DNA of 64,000 bases, from assembly GCF_024055895.1 (NCBI RefSeq), contig NZ_JAMXLE010000001.1:1550001-1614000 (forward strand), given 5' to 3'. Below are positions 30,576 to 41,005 of this stretch, in pieces. Position 1 is the first letter of the stretch. The number at the start of each line of letters is the position of its first letter. The position numbers and the translations under genes were made by a program. Under the pieces are notes generated by a model, which had not been told where the DNA came from, did not search any database, and saw only the letters and a list, made by a program, of their open reading frames with translations. Source of the DNA: Rhizobium sp. L1K21. GTDB lineage: Bacteria > Pseudomonadota > Alphaproteobacteria > Rhizobiales > Rhizobiaceae.

Positions 30576-31730
30576 CTATATCCAGAAGAAAAGCAGTTCA
30601 ATGATGGCGTCAAATGCGCGCCCCTTCAAATCGCCCTGCCCGATATCCTGCTGCGCATAGAGCGGTGTTTCGTTGACGAGTGTTTCATCCTTGTAGAGGC
30701 GCAGTGTCGCGACTTGCTGCCCCTTGCTGACTGGCGCCTTCAGCGGCCAATCATAAGCGACCTTGGCGTTGACGCGATCCGGATCGATCTTTTGCTCGAA
30801 GATGGATACGGGCTGCTTGGCCGCGACGGGCACGCTTGATTGCGCACCACCGTAAACCGAAACGCTGGTGACGACCTCCCCTGGCTGGAACACCTTGCGG
30901 CTCTTGAAGTTGTCGAGCCCCCATTCCAAGGCAGCAGCGGCCTGCTTCTTGCGGTCGTCTTCGGTCTCCAGCCCGCTCATGCCCAGGTAAAGACGAACGC
31001 CATTTCGCTCCACGGTCGAGATGATCGCGTAACCTGATTCCTCCGTGTAGCCGGTCTTCATGCCATCAACTCCGTCCAGATAGCCCAGGAGCGGATTGCG
31101 GTTGCGCTGGCGGATGTTGTTCCAGGTGAATTCAGGAATTGAATAGTAGCGGAAGAATTCCGGATAGGTGTCGTGAATATGCTTCGCCAGCAGTGTCAAC
31201 TCGCGAATCGTCACAAGGTTTTCGGGATTGGGCAAACCGTTGGAGTTTCCGAAGGTCAGATGGCTAAAGCCAATCTCTTTGGCGCGGGCCGTCAAAAGAT
31301 CTGCAAACGCCTCTTCCGAACCGGCAATGCCTTCAGCGAGAATGATGCAACCATCATTGGCTGACTGGACGATGATGCCCTTGAGAAGGTCTTCGACGCG
31401 AATCTCGGAGCGCCAGGCCGCAAACATCGTGGATGTGCGCGACAGAGCACCGCCCGTCCGCCAGGCATATTCCGAGACCGGAAATGTTGTATCAAGCGTC
31501 AGCTTGCCCGTCTTCAGAAGATGAAAGATGTATTCCGTTGTCATCAGCTTGGCGAGCGAGGCCGGCGGAATGATCTTGTCGGAATCCTTGTCGATCAGAA
31601 CAGTGCCGGTGCTGGCCTCCATCAGGAAAACCTGCCCGGCCTTGGTCTTCAGCGGTTCCAACGCGTTCGCGCTACCCGCCGCTCCCATAATGAAAATGAA
31701 CAGCACGAACGCCGCATGCACCGTTTTCAA
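30576..31730 (-). CDS. D-alanyl-D-alanine carboxypeptidase (PBP5/6 family)
   Basis: Trims the terminal D-Ala from peptidoglycan pentapeptides. The 384-residue product has a signal peptide (cleavage near A24), the catalytic tetrad SLAK (S58, K61), SAN near residue 121, the KTG triad in KTGYTEESG near 223, and a C-terminal PBP5_C domain with a short amphipathic end that would anchor it to the inner membrane. The TTG start at 31730 has AGGAG six bases upstream. It sits between rlpA and tmk. Confidence 0.94.
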   Translation of the reverse strand: MKTVHAAFVLFIFIMGAAGSANALEPLKTKAGQVFLMEASTGTVLIDKDSDKIIPPASLAKLMTTEYIFHLLKTGKLTLDTTFPVSEYAWRTGGALSRTSTMFAAWRSEIRVEDLLKGIIVQSANDGCIILAEGIAGSEEAFADLLTARAKEIGFSHLTFGNSNGLPNPENLVTIRELTLLAKHIHDTYPEFFRYYSIPEFTWNNIRQRNRNPLLGYLDGVDGMKTGYTEESGYAIISTVERNGVRLYLGMSGLETEDDRKKQAAAALEWGLDNFKSRKVFQPGEVVTSVSVYGGAQSSVPVAAKQPVSIFEQKIDPDRVNAKVAYDWPLKAPVSKGQQVATLRLYKDETLVNETPLYAQQDIGQGDLKGRAFDAIIELLFFWI

Positions 31731-31759
31731 AACCCACTCCTCGACAAAGGCCTTCCGGC

Positions 31760-32740
31760 TCAGTTGTCGAGCCGGCGCAGATATGCCTGTTTCACAGACT
31801 CGGGCGTCAGGCCATTCGTGTCAACGAGAATCGTTTCAAAACGGGCCGAGGCCACCGGTTTCATGCGCTCCATGACAAAACCGCTGACAAGCGATGGCGC
31901 TGAAGAGGCAAGCCGCATGACGCCTGGTCGTTCGATCGGCACGGGACCAATATCCGGCAAGGCGGCGAAACTGCCGAAAACACCAAACGCCGCGGGTTCT
32001 GCCTGAGGTGCGGTCAATGCGCTCGCGGTCACATAGATGTTGTCTGCAGGCAGCTGCTCAGGCTGCGGCGCAGACTTGGGAACGACTGGCGAGGCTGAGG
32101 CAAGCATCACGCCGCTGACGCCCGTATCGGACGGCGCGCCACTGCTTCTGTATGATGCCATCAAATATTGCTGGTCATGCCCGTCCATGCGTGCCGGACC
32201 GATATACTGAACGCGCACCTTGGCAATTCCGTGATCCCGTGATCCCAGCATTTCGGCGGCGCGTTTGGAAAGATCGATGATCCTGCCCCGCTCGAAGGGG
32301 CCGCGGTCATTGACGCGGACAATCAGAGAGCTACCGTTTTTCAGATTGGTGACACGCACATAGCTTGGCAGCGGCAATGTGGGATGCGCTGCAGACAGGC
32401 TGTTTTTGTCGTAGACTTCGCCATTGGCTGTCAATCGCCCATGGAAGGCGGAGCCATACCAGGATGCGTATCCAACCTTGTTGTAGTCTTCATCTTCCTT
32501 TGGATAGAACCAATTGCCCTTCACCTTGTATGGCTTGCCGACCATCTTGCGGCCGCCGCCTTTTGGTATCTTGCCGTGAGCAACTCTCGGGCTGGCTGCA
32601 ACGCCATATTCGCTCTCGGAGAAATATTCCTTGGAGCGGGATTTGGAGCTCTTTGAGGTCGTGGTGCAGGCAGCAACACTTACCAACAACACGCCCAAAA
32701 CACTCAAACGCAATACGCTCTTTATATGGCGTTTCGCCAT
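31760..32740 (-). CDS. rlpA: RlpA-family septal ring lytic transglycosylase lipoprotein
   Basis: A double-psi beta-barrel lipoprotein; in Pseudomonas RlpA cuts denuded glycan strands at the septum. Starting at ATG 32740 (GGGGA just upstream) the product is 326 residues, with a lipobox ending at C25 (SVAAC). The barrel domain has GYASWYG, VRVNDRGPF and DLSKRAAEMLG. The longer start at 32761 adds seven residues. The C-terminus lacks an obvious full SPOR domain and is Ala/Pro-rich, with a short conserved-looking end. Confidence 0.88.
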   Translation of the reverse strand: MAKRHIKSVLRLSVLGVLLVSVAACTTTSKSSKSRSKEYFSESEYGVAASPRVAHGKIPKGGGRKMVGKPYKVKGNWFYPKEDEDYNKVGYASWYGSAFHGRLTANGEVYDKNSLSAAHPTLPLPSYVRVTNLKNGSSLIVRVNDRGPFERGRIIDLSKRAAEMLGSRDHGIAKVRVQYIGPARMDGHDQQYLMASYRSSGAPSDTGVSGVMLASASPVVPKSAPQPEQLPADNIYVTASALTAPQAEPAAFGVFGSFAALPDIGPVPIERPGVMRLASSAPSLVSGFVMERMKPVASARFETILVDTNGLTPESVKQAYLRRLDN

Positions 32741-32935
32741 TGTCCCCGTCCTAATACGCAATACTCACCCCGGCCAAGGCGCTACACATGCCGCTCTGTC
32801 CAGCAGCACACCCCGCTGGCCACAATTCTCATTTTGGCACATCGGGGTAAGAAGATGGCGAAAATGCGCTCAGCACCCGCAGGCGGCAAGGCATTTCAGT
32901 GCTTATGGTTTACAAAGCGTTACGAAACCGTCGAG

Positions 32936-34066
32936 CTACAGAGGGGCGATATCCCCGGCTTCCCACGTGGCGATCGTTTCATCGTAGAATGCCTGAAACC
33001 TGTTTTCAGCGATGGCTGCCCGGATGCCCTGCATGAGCTCCTGATAATAGGCAAGATTGTGCCAGGACAGGAGCATGCCACCCAGCGACTCGTTGGCCCG
33101 GATGAGATGGTGCAGATAGGCACGGGAATAATCCCGGCTTGCCGGACACGACGATTCCTCGTCCAGCGGGCGAAGGTCTTCTGCGTGACGCGCGTTGCGG
33201 ATATTCACCTTGCCGCGGCGGGTAAATGCCAGACCATGGCGGCCGGAACGGGTCGGCATGACACAATCGAACATATCGATGCCACGCGCGACGGATTTCA
33301 AAATATCATCCGGTGTACCCACGCCCATCAGATAGCGGGGCTTGTTGCCGGGAAGAACGGGTAGCGTCGCATCCAGAATATCGAGCATGACGGCTTGTGG
33401 TTCACCTACGGCCAGCCCACCGACTGCATAGCCTTTCAAATCGAGGCTCTTGAGCGCTTCTGCAGATTGGACGCGCAAATCCGGGATATCGCCACCCTGA
33501 ACGATGCCGAACATTGCCTTGCCCGGCTGATCGCCAAAGGCCACCTTGCAGCGTTCGGCCCAGCGGACGGACATTTCCATGGCGCGCTTTATGTCATCGC
33601 GTTCAGCCGGCAGGCGAACGCATTCATCGAGCTGCATCTGGATGTCGGAATCCAGCACCCCCTGGATTTCGATCGAGCGCTCTGGAGACATTTCATGCAA
33701 GCTGCCATCAACATGGCTTTTGAAGGTGACGCCTTGCTCGTCGATCTTGCGCAATGCAGCCAGTGACATAACCTGAAACCCACCACTATCGGTCAAAATG
33801 GGATATGGCCAGCGGATGAGGTTGTGCAAGCCACCAAGGCGCGCAACACGCTCAGCGCCAGGGCGAAGCATGAGGTGATAGGTGTTTCCCAGGATGATAT
33901 CGGCGCCCAGATCACGCACCTGATCGAGATACATGGCCTTGACCGTTCCAACGGTGCCAACCGGCATGAAGGCTGGTGTGCGAATTTCCCCGCGCGGCAT
34001 GGAGACCAGGCCAAGGCGCGCCTTGCCGTCGGTGTTTTTCAACTCGAAGGTGAAGGTTTCGGTCAT
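32936..34066 (-). CDS. tgt: tRNA-guanine transglycosylase (Tgt)
   Basis: Swaps guanine-34 of GUN-anticodon tRNAs for preQ1, committing them to queuosine. The 376-residue product has the family signatures: [10 protein letters not shown] with the catalytic-region aspartate, [21 protein letters not shown] and [14 protein letters not shown]. In the C-terminal zinc site, the E. coli pattern CxCxxC reads SSCPAS here, keeping one cysteine of three; the downstream SWHN histidine is present. It overlaps queA by four bases and would act just before it in the pathway. Confidence 0.95.
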   Translation of the reverse strand: MTETFTFELKNTDGKARLGLVSMPRGEIRTPAFMPVGTVGTVKAMYLDQVRDLGADIILGNTYHLMLRPGAERVARLGGLHNLIRWPYPILTDSGGFQVMSLAALRKIDEQGVTFKSHVDGSLHEMSPERSIEIQGVLDSDIQMQLDECVRLPAERDDIKRAMEMSVRWAERCKVAFGDQPGKAMFGIVQGGDIPDLRVQSAEALKSLDLKGYAVGGLAVGEPQAVMLDILDATLPVLPGNKPRYLMGVGTPDDILKSVARGIDMFDCVMPTRSGRHGLAFTRRGKVNIRNARHAEDLRPLDEESSCPASRDYSRAYLHHLIRANESLGGMLLSWHNLAYYQELMQGIRAAIAENRFQAFYDETIATWEAGDIAPL

Positions 34067-35157
34067 TTCGTATTCCTGAACAAAAGGCTGGAATCGCCAT
34101 AGGAGTAAAAGCGGTAACCGCTTTGAATTGCGTGTCGGTAGGCTGCATGCATTGTTTCAAAGCCTGCAAAGGCCGATACAAGCATGAACAGCGTCGATCG
34201 CGGCAAATGAAAATTCGTCATCAGGATGTCGACCGCTTTGAAACTGTATCCGGGCGTGATGAAAATGTCCGTCGCGCCGGACCAGGGTTCGATCACGCCG
34301 TCGGTGCGCGCCGCACTTTCCAGCAGGCGAAGCGATGTGGTGCCGACAGACACAATGCGGCCGCCTCTGGCGCGCACCGCATTCAGCGCATCTGCCGTTT
34401 GCGCCGTCACGGTCCCACTCTCAAAATGCATCTTGTGGTCTTCGGTCCTGTCGGCCTTTACAGGCAAAAAGGTGCCGGCACCAACGTGCAGCGTCACGAA
34501 ATGCCGTTCGATGCCTCGTTCATCAAGCGCGTCCATCAGGAGCGGGGTAAAATGAAGCCCCGCCGTCGGCGCGGCGACGGCACCTTCCTCGCGCGCATAG
34601 ATCGTCTGATAGTCGGTCTTGTCTTGGTCGTCCTCGGCGCGTTTTGCCGCAATGTAAGGCGGCAAGGGAATGTGGCCTGTGGCCATGATCGCTTCATCGA
34701 GCATTGGGCCGGAGAAGTCGAAATTCAAAGTGATTTCAGCCTCCTCGCGGTTTTCCACCGTCGCGTCCAAGGCGCCATATAGGCATATTTTCCCACTATG
34801 CCCAAAACTTATACGGTCGCCCGGTTTCAGCCGTTTGGCGGGCCGCGCAAAGGCTTTCCAGCGCGATCCATCAAGACGCATATGCAAGGTGACGGAGACC
34901 CGTGCACCCTCACCGCCATCACGGGTGCGCATGCCCTCAAGTTGCGCGGGTATGACCTTCGTATCGTTGAAAACCAGCGCATCACCGGGCTCAAGCCAAT
35001 CAGGCAAGGACAAGACCCCGCTATCGGTGAGCAATGGGTCTCCGTTCGGCCGGACGACGAGCATGCGGGCACTGTCGCGCGGGTTGGCCGGCCGCAGCGC
35101 GATATTGTCTTCCGGCAGTGTGAAATCGAAATCATCTACAAGCATGTCACGGCTCAT
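34063..35157 (-). CDS. queA: tRNA preQ1(34) S-adenosylmethionine ribosyltransferase-isomerase
   Basis: Transfers and isomerises the ribosyl part of S-adenosylmethionine onto preQ1-tRNA, giving epoxyqueuosine. The product has the [20 protein letters not shown]-terminus and the [10 protein letters not shown] and [15 protein letters not shown] motifs of the family. The longest frame starts at 35184, but that codon lies inside a terminator hairpin; I prefer ATG 35157 (MSRDML, 364 residues), with ATG 35145 also possible. It partners tgt. Confidence 0.95.
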   Translation of the reverse strand: MSRDMLVDDFDFTLPEDNIALRPANPRDSARMLVVRPNGDPLLTDSGVLSLPDWLEPGDALVFNDTKVIPAQLEGMRTRDGGEGARVSVTLHMRLDGSRWKAFARPAKRLKPGDRISFGHSGKICLYGALDATVENREEAEITLNFDFSGPMLDEAIMATGHIPLPPYIAAKRAEDDQDKTDYQTIYAREEGAVAAPTAGLHFTPLLMDALDERGIERHFVTLHVGAGTFLPVKADRTEDHKMHFESGTVTAQTADALNAVRARGGRIVSVGTTSLRLLESAARTDGVIEPWSGATDIFITPGYSFKAVDILMTNFHLPRSTLFMLVSAFAGFETMHAAYRHAIQSGYRFYSYGDSSLLFRNTK

Positions 35158-35161
35158 AACG

Positions 35162-35191
35162 AAAAACGCTCCGGCGTCAAACACCGGAGCG
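35162..35191 (-). terminator. Rho-independent terminator between ppiB and queA
   Basis: On the minus strand, an 8-bp stem CGCTCCGG / CCGGAGCG with a 9-base loop is followed by TTTTT. It lies about 23 bases after the ppiB stop and directly before the queA start. The 3' arm holds GGAG, the best ribosome-binding candidate for queA, so folding could affect both transcription and translation. Confidence 0.75.
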
Positions 35192-35214
35192 CAAAAACTG
35201 GCGATTGGACCCGA

Positions 35215-35724
35215 TTAAGCGTCGGCTGCGACTTTCATCGAGACGATCTTGTCAGGGTTCGCCACCGGCTCACCGCGCTCGATCTTGTCAATATTGTCCA
35301 TCCCTTCAATGACCTGACCCCAGACAGAATACTGGCGGTTCAGCCACGGCGCATCCGTAAAGCAGATGAAGAACTGCGAATTGGCGGAGTTCGGGTTCTG
35401 CGAACGGGCCATTGAGCAAGTGCCGCGCACGTGACTCATGTTGGAAAACTCAGCCTTCAGATCCGGCTTTTCCGAGCCGCCCATGCCGGCGCGGGCCGGG
35501 TTGAAGTGTTCGCCGCCGGACTTTCCGAATCGGACGTCGCCGGTCTGGGCCATGAAGTCTTCGATCACGCGGTGAAACACAACGCCATCGTAAGCGCCTT
35601 CGCGGGCGAGTTCCTTGATGCGGGCGACATGGCCGGGGGCCAGATCCGGCAGAAGCTCGATCACGACCTTACCCTTGGTCGTTTCCATGATGATTGCGTT
35701 TTCCGGATCCTTGATCTCGGCCAT
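35215..35724 (-). CDS. ppiB: Cyclophilin-type peptidyl-prolyl isomerase, cytosolic
   Basis: Catalyses proline isomerisation during protein folding. The 169-residue product has the cyclophilin core with FHRVIEDFMAQTGD, the catalytic-site Arg in FHR and a C-terminal GQVIEGMDNIDKI. There is no signal peptide, so it should be cytosolic. AAGGAG lies seven bases before the ATG. It follows the exported paralogue ppiA by 23 bases, a tandem pair typical of Rhizobiales. Confidence 0.94.
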   Translation of the reverse strand: MAEIKDPENAIIMETTKGKVVIELLPDLAPGHVARIKELAREGAYDGVVFHRVIEDFMAQTGDVRFGKSGGEHFNPARAGMGGSEKPDLKAEFSNMSHVRGTCSMARSQNPNSANSQFFICFTDAPWLNRQYSVWGQVIEGMDNIDKIERGEPVANPDKIVSMKVAADA

Positions 35725-35747
35725 AGGTGTCTCCTTTGCTATTTCAA

Positions 35748-36323
<576 letters not shown>

Positions 36324-36343
36324 TTTGGCTCCGTTGGAATGGT

Positions 36344-36841
36344 TCAAGCCTTACCGAGCTTTTCGGCAAGGGCTGTCAGAACGGACGGAGGAACGAATGC
36401 GCTCACATCTCCGCCCATGTTTGCGATCTGACGAACCAATGTGGCCGTAATGGGTCGAGACCCCGTTCCCGCAGGCAAAAACACGGTCTGAATATCCGGT
36501 GCCATTTGCCCGTTCATGCCGGCCATCTGCATTTCGTAGTCGAGATCTGTTCCATCGCGCAGTCCGCGGATCAGCATCGTGGCACCTGCATCGCGCGCGG
36601 CATCGACGGCCAGATTGTTGAATGCGATGACTTCAATGCGTCCGTCGGCATCTTTTGTGGCGTCGAGAAGCGACTGCTTGATCAGCGCTGACCGCTCATC
36701 AAAGCTGAACAAAGGCGTCTTGCCCGGATGGACACCGATCCCCACGACAAGATGCTCACAGACATTCAACGCCTGCAGAAGCACGTCCAGGTGTCCGTTG
36801 GTCATCGGGTCGAAAGAGCCGGGATAAAATGCGGTTTTCAT
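36344..36841 (-). CDS. coaD: Phosphopantetheine adenylyltransferase
   Basis: Catalyses the penultimate step of coenzyme A synthesis. The 165-residue product opens with the nucleotidyltransferase motif [15 protein letters not shown], and has [12 protein letters not shown] and the C-terminal [13 protein letters not shown] segment that binds nucleotide. The family start is MKTAFYPG at 36841; the frame extends six codons further to a GTG at 36859. It leads the coaD-ppiA-ppiB-queA-tgt run downstream of gyrA. Confidence 0.95.
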   Translation of the reverse strand: MKTAFYPGSFDPMTNGHLDVLLQALNVCEHLVVGIGVHPGKTPLFSFDERSALIKQSLLDATKDADGRIEVIAFNNLAVDAARDAGATMLIRGLRDGTDLDYEMQMAGMNGQMAPDIQTVFLPAGTGSRPITATLVRQIANMGGDVSAFVPPSVLTALAEKLGKA

Positions 36842-36990
36842 GGGCCAGACTTTTGTCACGGAAGCGCCGGCACTGCAAGCAAAATGGCGGTGAATGCAAG
36901 ATGAACGTGCTGTTCAAGCGTGTTTCAGGCGGGCTTTTCTATGTTGCTTCATAGACAGACGGAAAACTTCTGAAACCCGGAGGGGAACAA

Positions 36991-37125
36991 ATGCTTGCTG
37001 TGATCATTCTTATGAGTGTGCTTGGAGCCGTAGCCGCATCAGCGACTTTGGAACTCATAAGCGAAATGAAAGCGCAATACCGGCATGTCACGCAGGTCAC
37101 AGCCCGACCGAAAAAGTACCGGTAG
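36991..37125 (+). CDS. Small single-pass membrane protein, 44 residues, unknown
   Basis: A short gene with an excellent ribosome-binding site (AGGGGA, four bases before ATG). The predicted product begins MLAVIILMSVLGAVAASATL, one hydrophobic helix, followed by ELISEMKAQYRH and a basic tail ending PKKYR. I recognise no family. A gene of the same size and layout follows 34 bases later, and a terminator closes the pair, which argues that both are real. Both face away from coaD and toward gyrA. Confidence 0.6.
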   Translation: MLAVIILMSVLGAVAASATLELISEMKAQYRHVTQVTARPKKYR

Positions 37126-37159
37126 AACGAAGGTCAAGTTTCGCAGAGAGGAAAAGAAG

Positions 37160-37291
37160 ATGATTATTGCCATGACAGTACTTGCCACCCTGATCAGCAC
37201 CATGTTCGTCGGTACCGTTGCCGCCTCAGTTGTCGAAATGCAGCGCGAGACCAAGAGCGACGAATTCCAGAGGCGCTATAACATTTTGTGA
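37160..37291 (+). CDS. Small single-pass membrane protein, 43 residues, unknown
   Basis: The second of a tandem pair. It has a purine-rich ribosome-binding site (GAGAGGAAAAGAAG) directly before the ATG. The product begins MIIAMTVLATLISTMFVGTV, a hydrophobic helix, then AASVVEMQRETKSDEFQRRY, a charged tail. The VAAS/A-x-E-M segment after the helix resembles the upstream gene, which suggests duplication. No family is recognised. Confidence 0.6.
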   Translation: MIIAMTVLATLISTMFVGTVAASVVEMQRETKSDEFQRRYNIL

Positions 37292-37325
37292 CCCCCGGAC
37301 TGTCCCCCTCCAGTCCAAAATGAAG

Positions 37326-37360
37326 AAGCCGGACGTTTTCCCTGCGTCCGGCTTTCTTTT
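37326..37360 (+). terminator. Rho-independent terminator after the small-gene pair
   Basis: A 10-bp stem AAGCCGGACG / CGTCCGGCTT (37326-37335, 37345-37354) with a 9-base loop and a T-rich tail (TTTCTTTT). It lies 35 bases past the second small gene and 20 bases beyond the gyrA stop on the other strand, and may serve both directions, though the tail is better on the plus strand. Confidence 0.85.
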
Positions 37361-37380
37361 AATCCAACTTTAGGATGCGG

Positions 37381-40173
37381 TCAGGCCTCCGGCGGCGTAC
37401 CGCCGTCAGCTTCAGGGATATCGCCCACTGCTGCATCCAGTTCTTCGAGCAGCGGATCGTCGCCCTCTTCGGCTTCCGGTTCGCTGATCCGCTCGACAGA
37501 CACGACCTTCTCATCCTTTGAGGTTGAAAAGATCGTCACACCCTTGGTTGCACGGCTTGCAAAGCGAATGCCGCCAACAGGGACACGAATAAGCTGTCCA
37601 CCATTTGAAACGAGCATGATCTGGTCGGTGTTTTCGACCGGGAAGGCTGCGACCAATTCGCCGATTTCGTTCGTCTTCGACGTATCGGTTGCGCGGATGC
37701 CCTTGCCGCCACGACCGGAGATTCGGAAGTCGTAGGAGGACGAACGTTTTCCGTATCCCCGCTCCGAAATGGTCAAGACGAACTGTTCTCGGGCTTTCAG
37801 CTCCTGATAACGCTCCTCGGAAAGGTCGGAGACTTCAGTGACGTCTTCGCCAACCAGTGCAACTTCTTCGTCATCAGCGCCCAAGGCTTTGCGTTCTGCA
37901 GCCGAGCGCCGCAGATAGGCCGCTCGCTCGGAGGCTTCAGCGTCAACATGTGCGATGATGGTCATGGAAATCATACGGTCGCCATCGGCGAGGTTGATGC
38001 CGCGCACACCAATCGAGTTGCGGCCAGCAAAGACACGCACATCATCGACGCGGAAGCGGATTGCCTGCCCCAATGCCGTCGTCAAAAGAACGTCGTCGGT
38101 GTCGGTACAGGTTTCAACGGAGAGAATTTCATCGCCTTCGTCGAGCTTCATGGCGATCTTGCCGTTGCGGTTGACCTGCACGAAATCCGACAGCTTGTTC
38201 CGGCGCACGGTACCGCGCGTCGTTGCAAACATCACGTCGAGATTTTCCCAGGTCGCCTCATCCTCAGGCAACGGCATGATTGTGGTTATGCGCTCGCCCT
38301 GCTCCAGCGGCAGCATATTGATGAGCGCCTTGCCCCGCGACGTCGGCGTGCCGATGGGCAGGCGCCAGACCTTTTCCTTGTAGACAATGCCGCGTGAGGA
38401 GAAGAACAGAACCGGCGTGTGGGTGTTTGCCACAAAGAGCCGTGTGACAAAATCCTCATCACGCGTCGACATGCCCGAGCGTCCCTTGCCGCCACGGCGC
38501 TGCGCACGGTAGGTGGTCAGAGGAACACGCTTGATGTAACCGGCATGAGACACGGTGACCACCATGTCTTCCCGTGCAATCAGGTCCTCGTCATCCATGT
38601 CCGGACCGCCCTCGACGATCTCAGTGCGGCGTGGGGTTCCGAATTCGTCACGAACGGCTGCGAGCTCTTCCTTCACGATCGTCTGGACGCGAAGGCGCGA
38701 ACCCAGAATTTCCAGATAGTCGCGAATTTCATCGCCAATCGTGTTCAATTCGTCGCCGATTTCATCGCGGCCAAGCGCCGTCAAGCGCGACAGGCGTAGT
38801 TCGAGAATCGCGCGGGCCTGCTCTTCGGACAGATTATAGGTCAGATCTTCATTGATCCTGTGACGGGGGTCGTCAATCAGACGGATCAGTGATTCTACAT
38901 CCTTGGCTGGCCACCGGCGCTCCATCAACTGCTCACGCGCAGTCTGTGGATCGGGCGCGCGGCGGATCAGGTTGATCACTTCATCGATATTGGCCACAGA
39001 AATGGCCAGGCCCACCAAGACATGCGCGCGGTCGCGGGCTTTCTTGAGAAGGAACTTCGTGCGTCGGCTGACAACCTCTTCGCGGAAGGAGACAAAAGCC
39101 CGCAACATGTCGAGAAGCGTCATCTGCTCCGGCTTGCCACCATTCAACGCCACCATGTTGCAGCCAAACGAGGTCTGCAGCGGTGTATAGCGATAAAGCT
39201 GATTCAGAATGACATCGGCAACGGCGTCGCGCTTCAGTTCGATCACCACGCGATAGCCCTGACGGTCGGACTCGTCGCGAATATCGGAAATGCCCTCAAT
39301 GCGCTTTTCGCGCACGAGTTCGGCCATTTTCTCGATCATCGTCGACTTGTTCACCTGATAGGGGATTTCATTGATGATGATCTGTTCGCGGTCGCCGCGC
39401 ATTGGCTCAACATGCGCGCGACCACGCATGACAACCGAACCGCGTCCGGTTTCATAGGCTGAACGGATGCCAGAACGCCCAAGTATCATAGCACCTGTCG
39501 GAAAATCCGGCCCTGGAATATATTCCATGAGTTGGGGCAATTCGATTGCCGGATTGTCGATGATGGCGATGCAGCCGTCGATCACTTCGGAAAGATTATG
39601 CGGTGGGATGTTCGTCGCCATCCCGACAGCAATGCCGCCTGCGCCGTTGACCAGCAAATTGGGGAACTTCGCGGGAACAACAACCGGCTCACTCAGCGTG
39701 CCGTCATAGTTTTCGCGGAAGTCGACTGTTTCCTTGTCGAGGTCGTCGAGCAGCGAATGTGCGGCCTTTTCGAGACGGCACTCGGTGTAACGTTCAGCCG
39801 CAGGTGGATCGCCGTCCACCGAACCGAAGTTCCCCTGGCCATCAATCAAAGGCAGGCGAAGCGACCAATCCTGCGCCATACGCGCCAGCGCATCGTAAAT
39901 CGCCGCATTGCCATGGGGGTGATATTTACCCATGACATCCCCGGTGACACGGGCACATTTCACATATTTCTTGTTCCAGTCGATGCCGAGTTCGGACATG
40001 CCGTAAAGAATGCGCCGATGCACCGGCTTGAGCCCGTCGCGAACATCCGGCAGAGCGCGGCTCACGATCACACTCATGGCGTAATCGAGATAGGAGCGCT
40101 GCATTTCTTCGATAATGGAGATGGGTTCGATGTCGCTCGGACCCATTCCGCCGGGGGTATTTTGCGCTGTCAA
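37381..40173 (-). CDS. gyrA: DNA gyrase subunit A
   Basis: The DNA-breaking subunit of gyrase. The 930-residue product has the winged-helix and tower region with catalytic Tyr in ERYTECR (near residue 129) and a beta-pinwheel C-terminal domain with the GyrA-box QRRGGKG. It is longer than the E. coli enzyme by about 55 residues, with an acidic tail. The quinolone region reads [10 protein letters not shown], with N89 and A90 where E. coli has D82 and S83. A sigma-70-type promoter is visible upstream. Confidence 0.97.
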   Translation of the reverse strand: MTAQNTPGGMGPSDIEPISIIEEMQRSYLDYAMSVIVSRALPDVRDGLKPVHRRILYGMSELGIDWNKKYVKCARVTGDVMGKYHPHGNAAIYDALARMAQDWSLRLPLIDGQGNFGSVDGDPPAAERYTECRLEKAAHSLLDDLDKETVDFRENYDGTLSEPVVVPAKFPNLLVNGAGGIAVGMATNIPPHNLSEVIDGCIAIIDNPAIELPQLMEYIPGPDFPTGAMILGRSGIRSAYETGRGSVVMRGRAHVEPMRGDREQIIINEIPYQVNKSTMIEKMAELVREKRIEGISDIRDESDRQGYRVVIELKRDAVADVILNQLYRYTPLQTSFGCNMVALNGGKPEQMTLLDMLRAFVSFREEVVSRRTKFLLKKARDRAHVLVGLAISVANIDEVINLIRRAPDPQTAREQLMERRWPAKDVESLIRLIDDPRHRINEDLTYNLSEEQARAILELRLSRLTALGRDEIGDELNTIGDEIRDYLEILGSRLRVQTIVKEELAAVRDEFGTPRRTEIVEGGPDMDDEDLIAREDMVVTVSHAGYIKRVPLTTYRAQRRGGKGRSGMSTRDEDFVTRLFVANTHTPVLFFSSRGIVYKEKVWRLPIGTPTSRGKALINMLPLEQGERITTIMPLPEDEATWENLDVMFATTRGTVRRNKLSDFVQVNRNGKIAMKLDEGDEILSVETCTDTDDVLLTTALGQAIRFRVDDVRVFAGRNSIGVRGINLADGDRMISMTIIAHVDAEASERAAYLRRSAAERKALGADDEEVALVGEDVTEVSDLSEERYQELKAREQFVLTISERGYGKRSSSYDFRISGRGGKGIRATDTSKTNEIGELVAAFPVENTDQIMLVSNGGQLIRVPVGGIRFASRATKGVTIFSTSKDEKVVSVERISEPEAEEGDDPLLEELDAAVGDIPEADGGTPPEA

Positions 40174-40210
40174 ATCAAGTCACAATCTTGTTTCAGAATC
40201 ACTGGTGTTT

Positions 40211-40239
40211 TTATAGCGGAAACGCGCCATTGGTGCCAA
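40211..40239 (-). promoter_or_regulatory. Candidate gyrA promoter
   Basis: On the minus strand, TTGGCA (40234-40239) and CTATAA (40211-40216) are separated by 17 bases, close to the alphaproteobacterial housekeeping consensus. Transcription would start near 40204, about 31 bases ahead of the gyrA ATG. Confidence 0.6.
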
Positions 40240-40362
40240 TTTCCAAGGCCGTTATAAACAGGCTTTTGCATGTCACGACAACCGCGATATGCTACCGGCC
40301 AAAATGCTGTCAGCCTGCGGGGGAGACGGCTCGAATTCAGCCAAGAAGAATACGCGGGAAAC

Positions 40363-40989
40363 ATGAACAATATCGATCAGGTCATCAACGCATTCGCCAC
40401 GCTTGTGGTCACAATCGACCCACCCGGCATGGCACCAATTTTTCTCGGTTTGACTGCAGGCCTTGATCGGCGAGAACGGTTCCAGACCGCCGTGCGGGGA
40501 ACGCTGATTGCATTTTTCATCCTTGTCGGATTTGCTCTGCTTGGCGAAACCATTCTTGCGACGCTCGGGATTTCCATGGGCGCGTTTCGCATCGCCGGCG
40601 GACTGCTTCTCTTTACCATCGCGTTCGAGATGATTTTCAGCAAGCGTGAAGAGCGAAAACAGAAGACAACGGAAACAGCGATCAACAAGGACCACCTTCA
40701 CAATCTGGCCGTCTTTCCCCTCGCCCTGCCGCTGATTGCCGGGCCCGGCGCGATATCAGCAACCGTTCTTCTGGCGGGTTCTTTCAGCGGTCCGCTCGAC
40801 AGGCTGATGCTGATTGGTGTGCTTGCCGTCTGTATCGCGCTGGTTTTTGCCGCGCTTGTTATTGCCGGCGGGCTCGACCGGCTTCTTGGCAATACCGGTC
40901 GAAACATCCTCACACGGCTGCTCGGCGTTCTGCTGGCTGCCATGTCGGTGCAATTCGTTGTCGATGGAATAAAGGCAACGATGCTGTGA
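40363..40989 (+). CDS. MarC family integral membrane protein (UPF0056)
   Basis: A membrane protein of about six helices of the MarC family, whose function remains unknown despite the early link to antibiotic resistance. The product has TIDPPGMAPIFLGLT near the N-terminus and FPLALPLIAGPGAISATVL in the second half, both family hallmarks. The longest frame begins at 40270; I use ATG 40363 (MNNIDQ, 208 residues), where family similarity begins. It is divergent from gyrA. Confidence 0.9.
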   Translation: MNNIDQVINAFATLVVTIDPPGMAPIFLGLTAGLDRRERFQTAVRGTLIAFFILVGFALLGETILATLGISMGAFRIAGGLLLFTIAFEMIFSKREERKQKTTETAINKDHLHNLAVFPLALPLIAGPGAISATVLLAGSFSGPLDRLMLIGVLAVCIALVFAALVIAGGLDRLLGNTGRNILTRLLGVLLAAMSVQFVVDGIKATML

Positions 40990-41005
40990 ACGAAACGCTT
41001 GGCCG

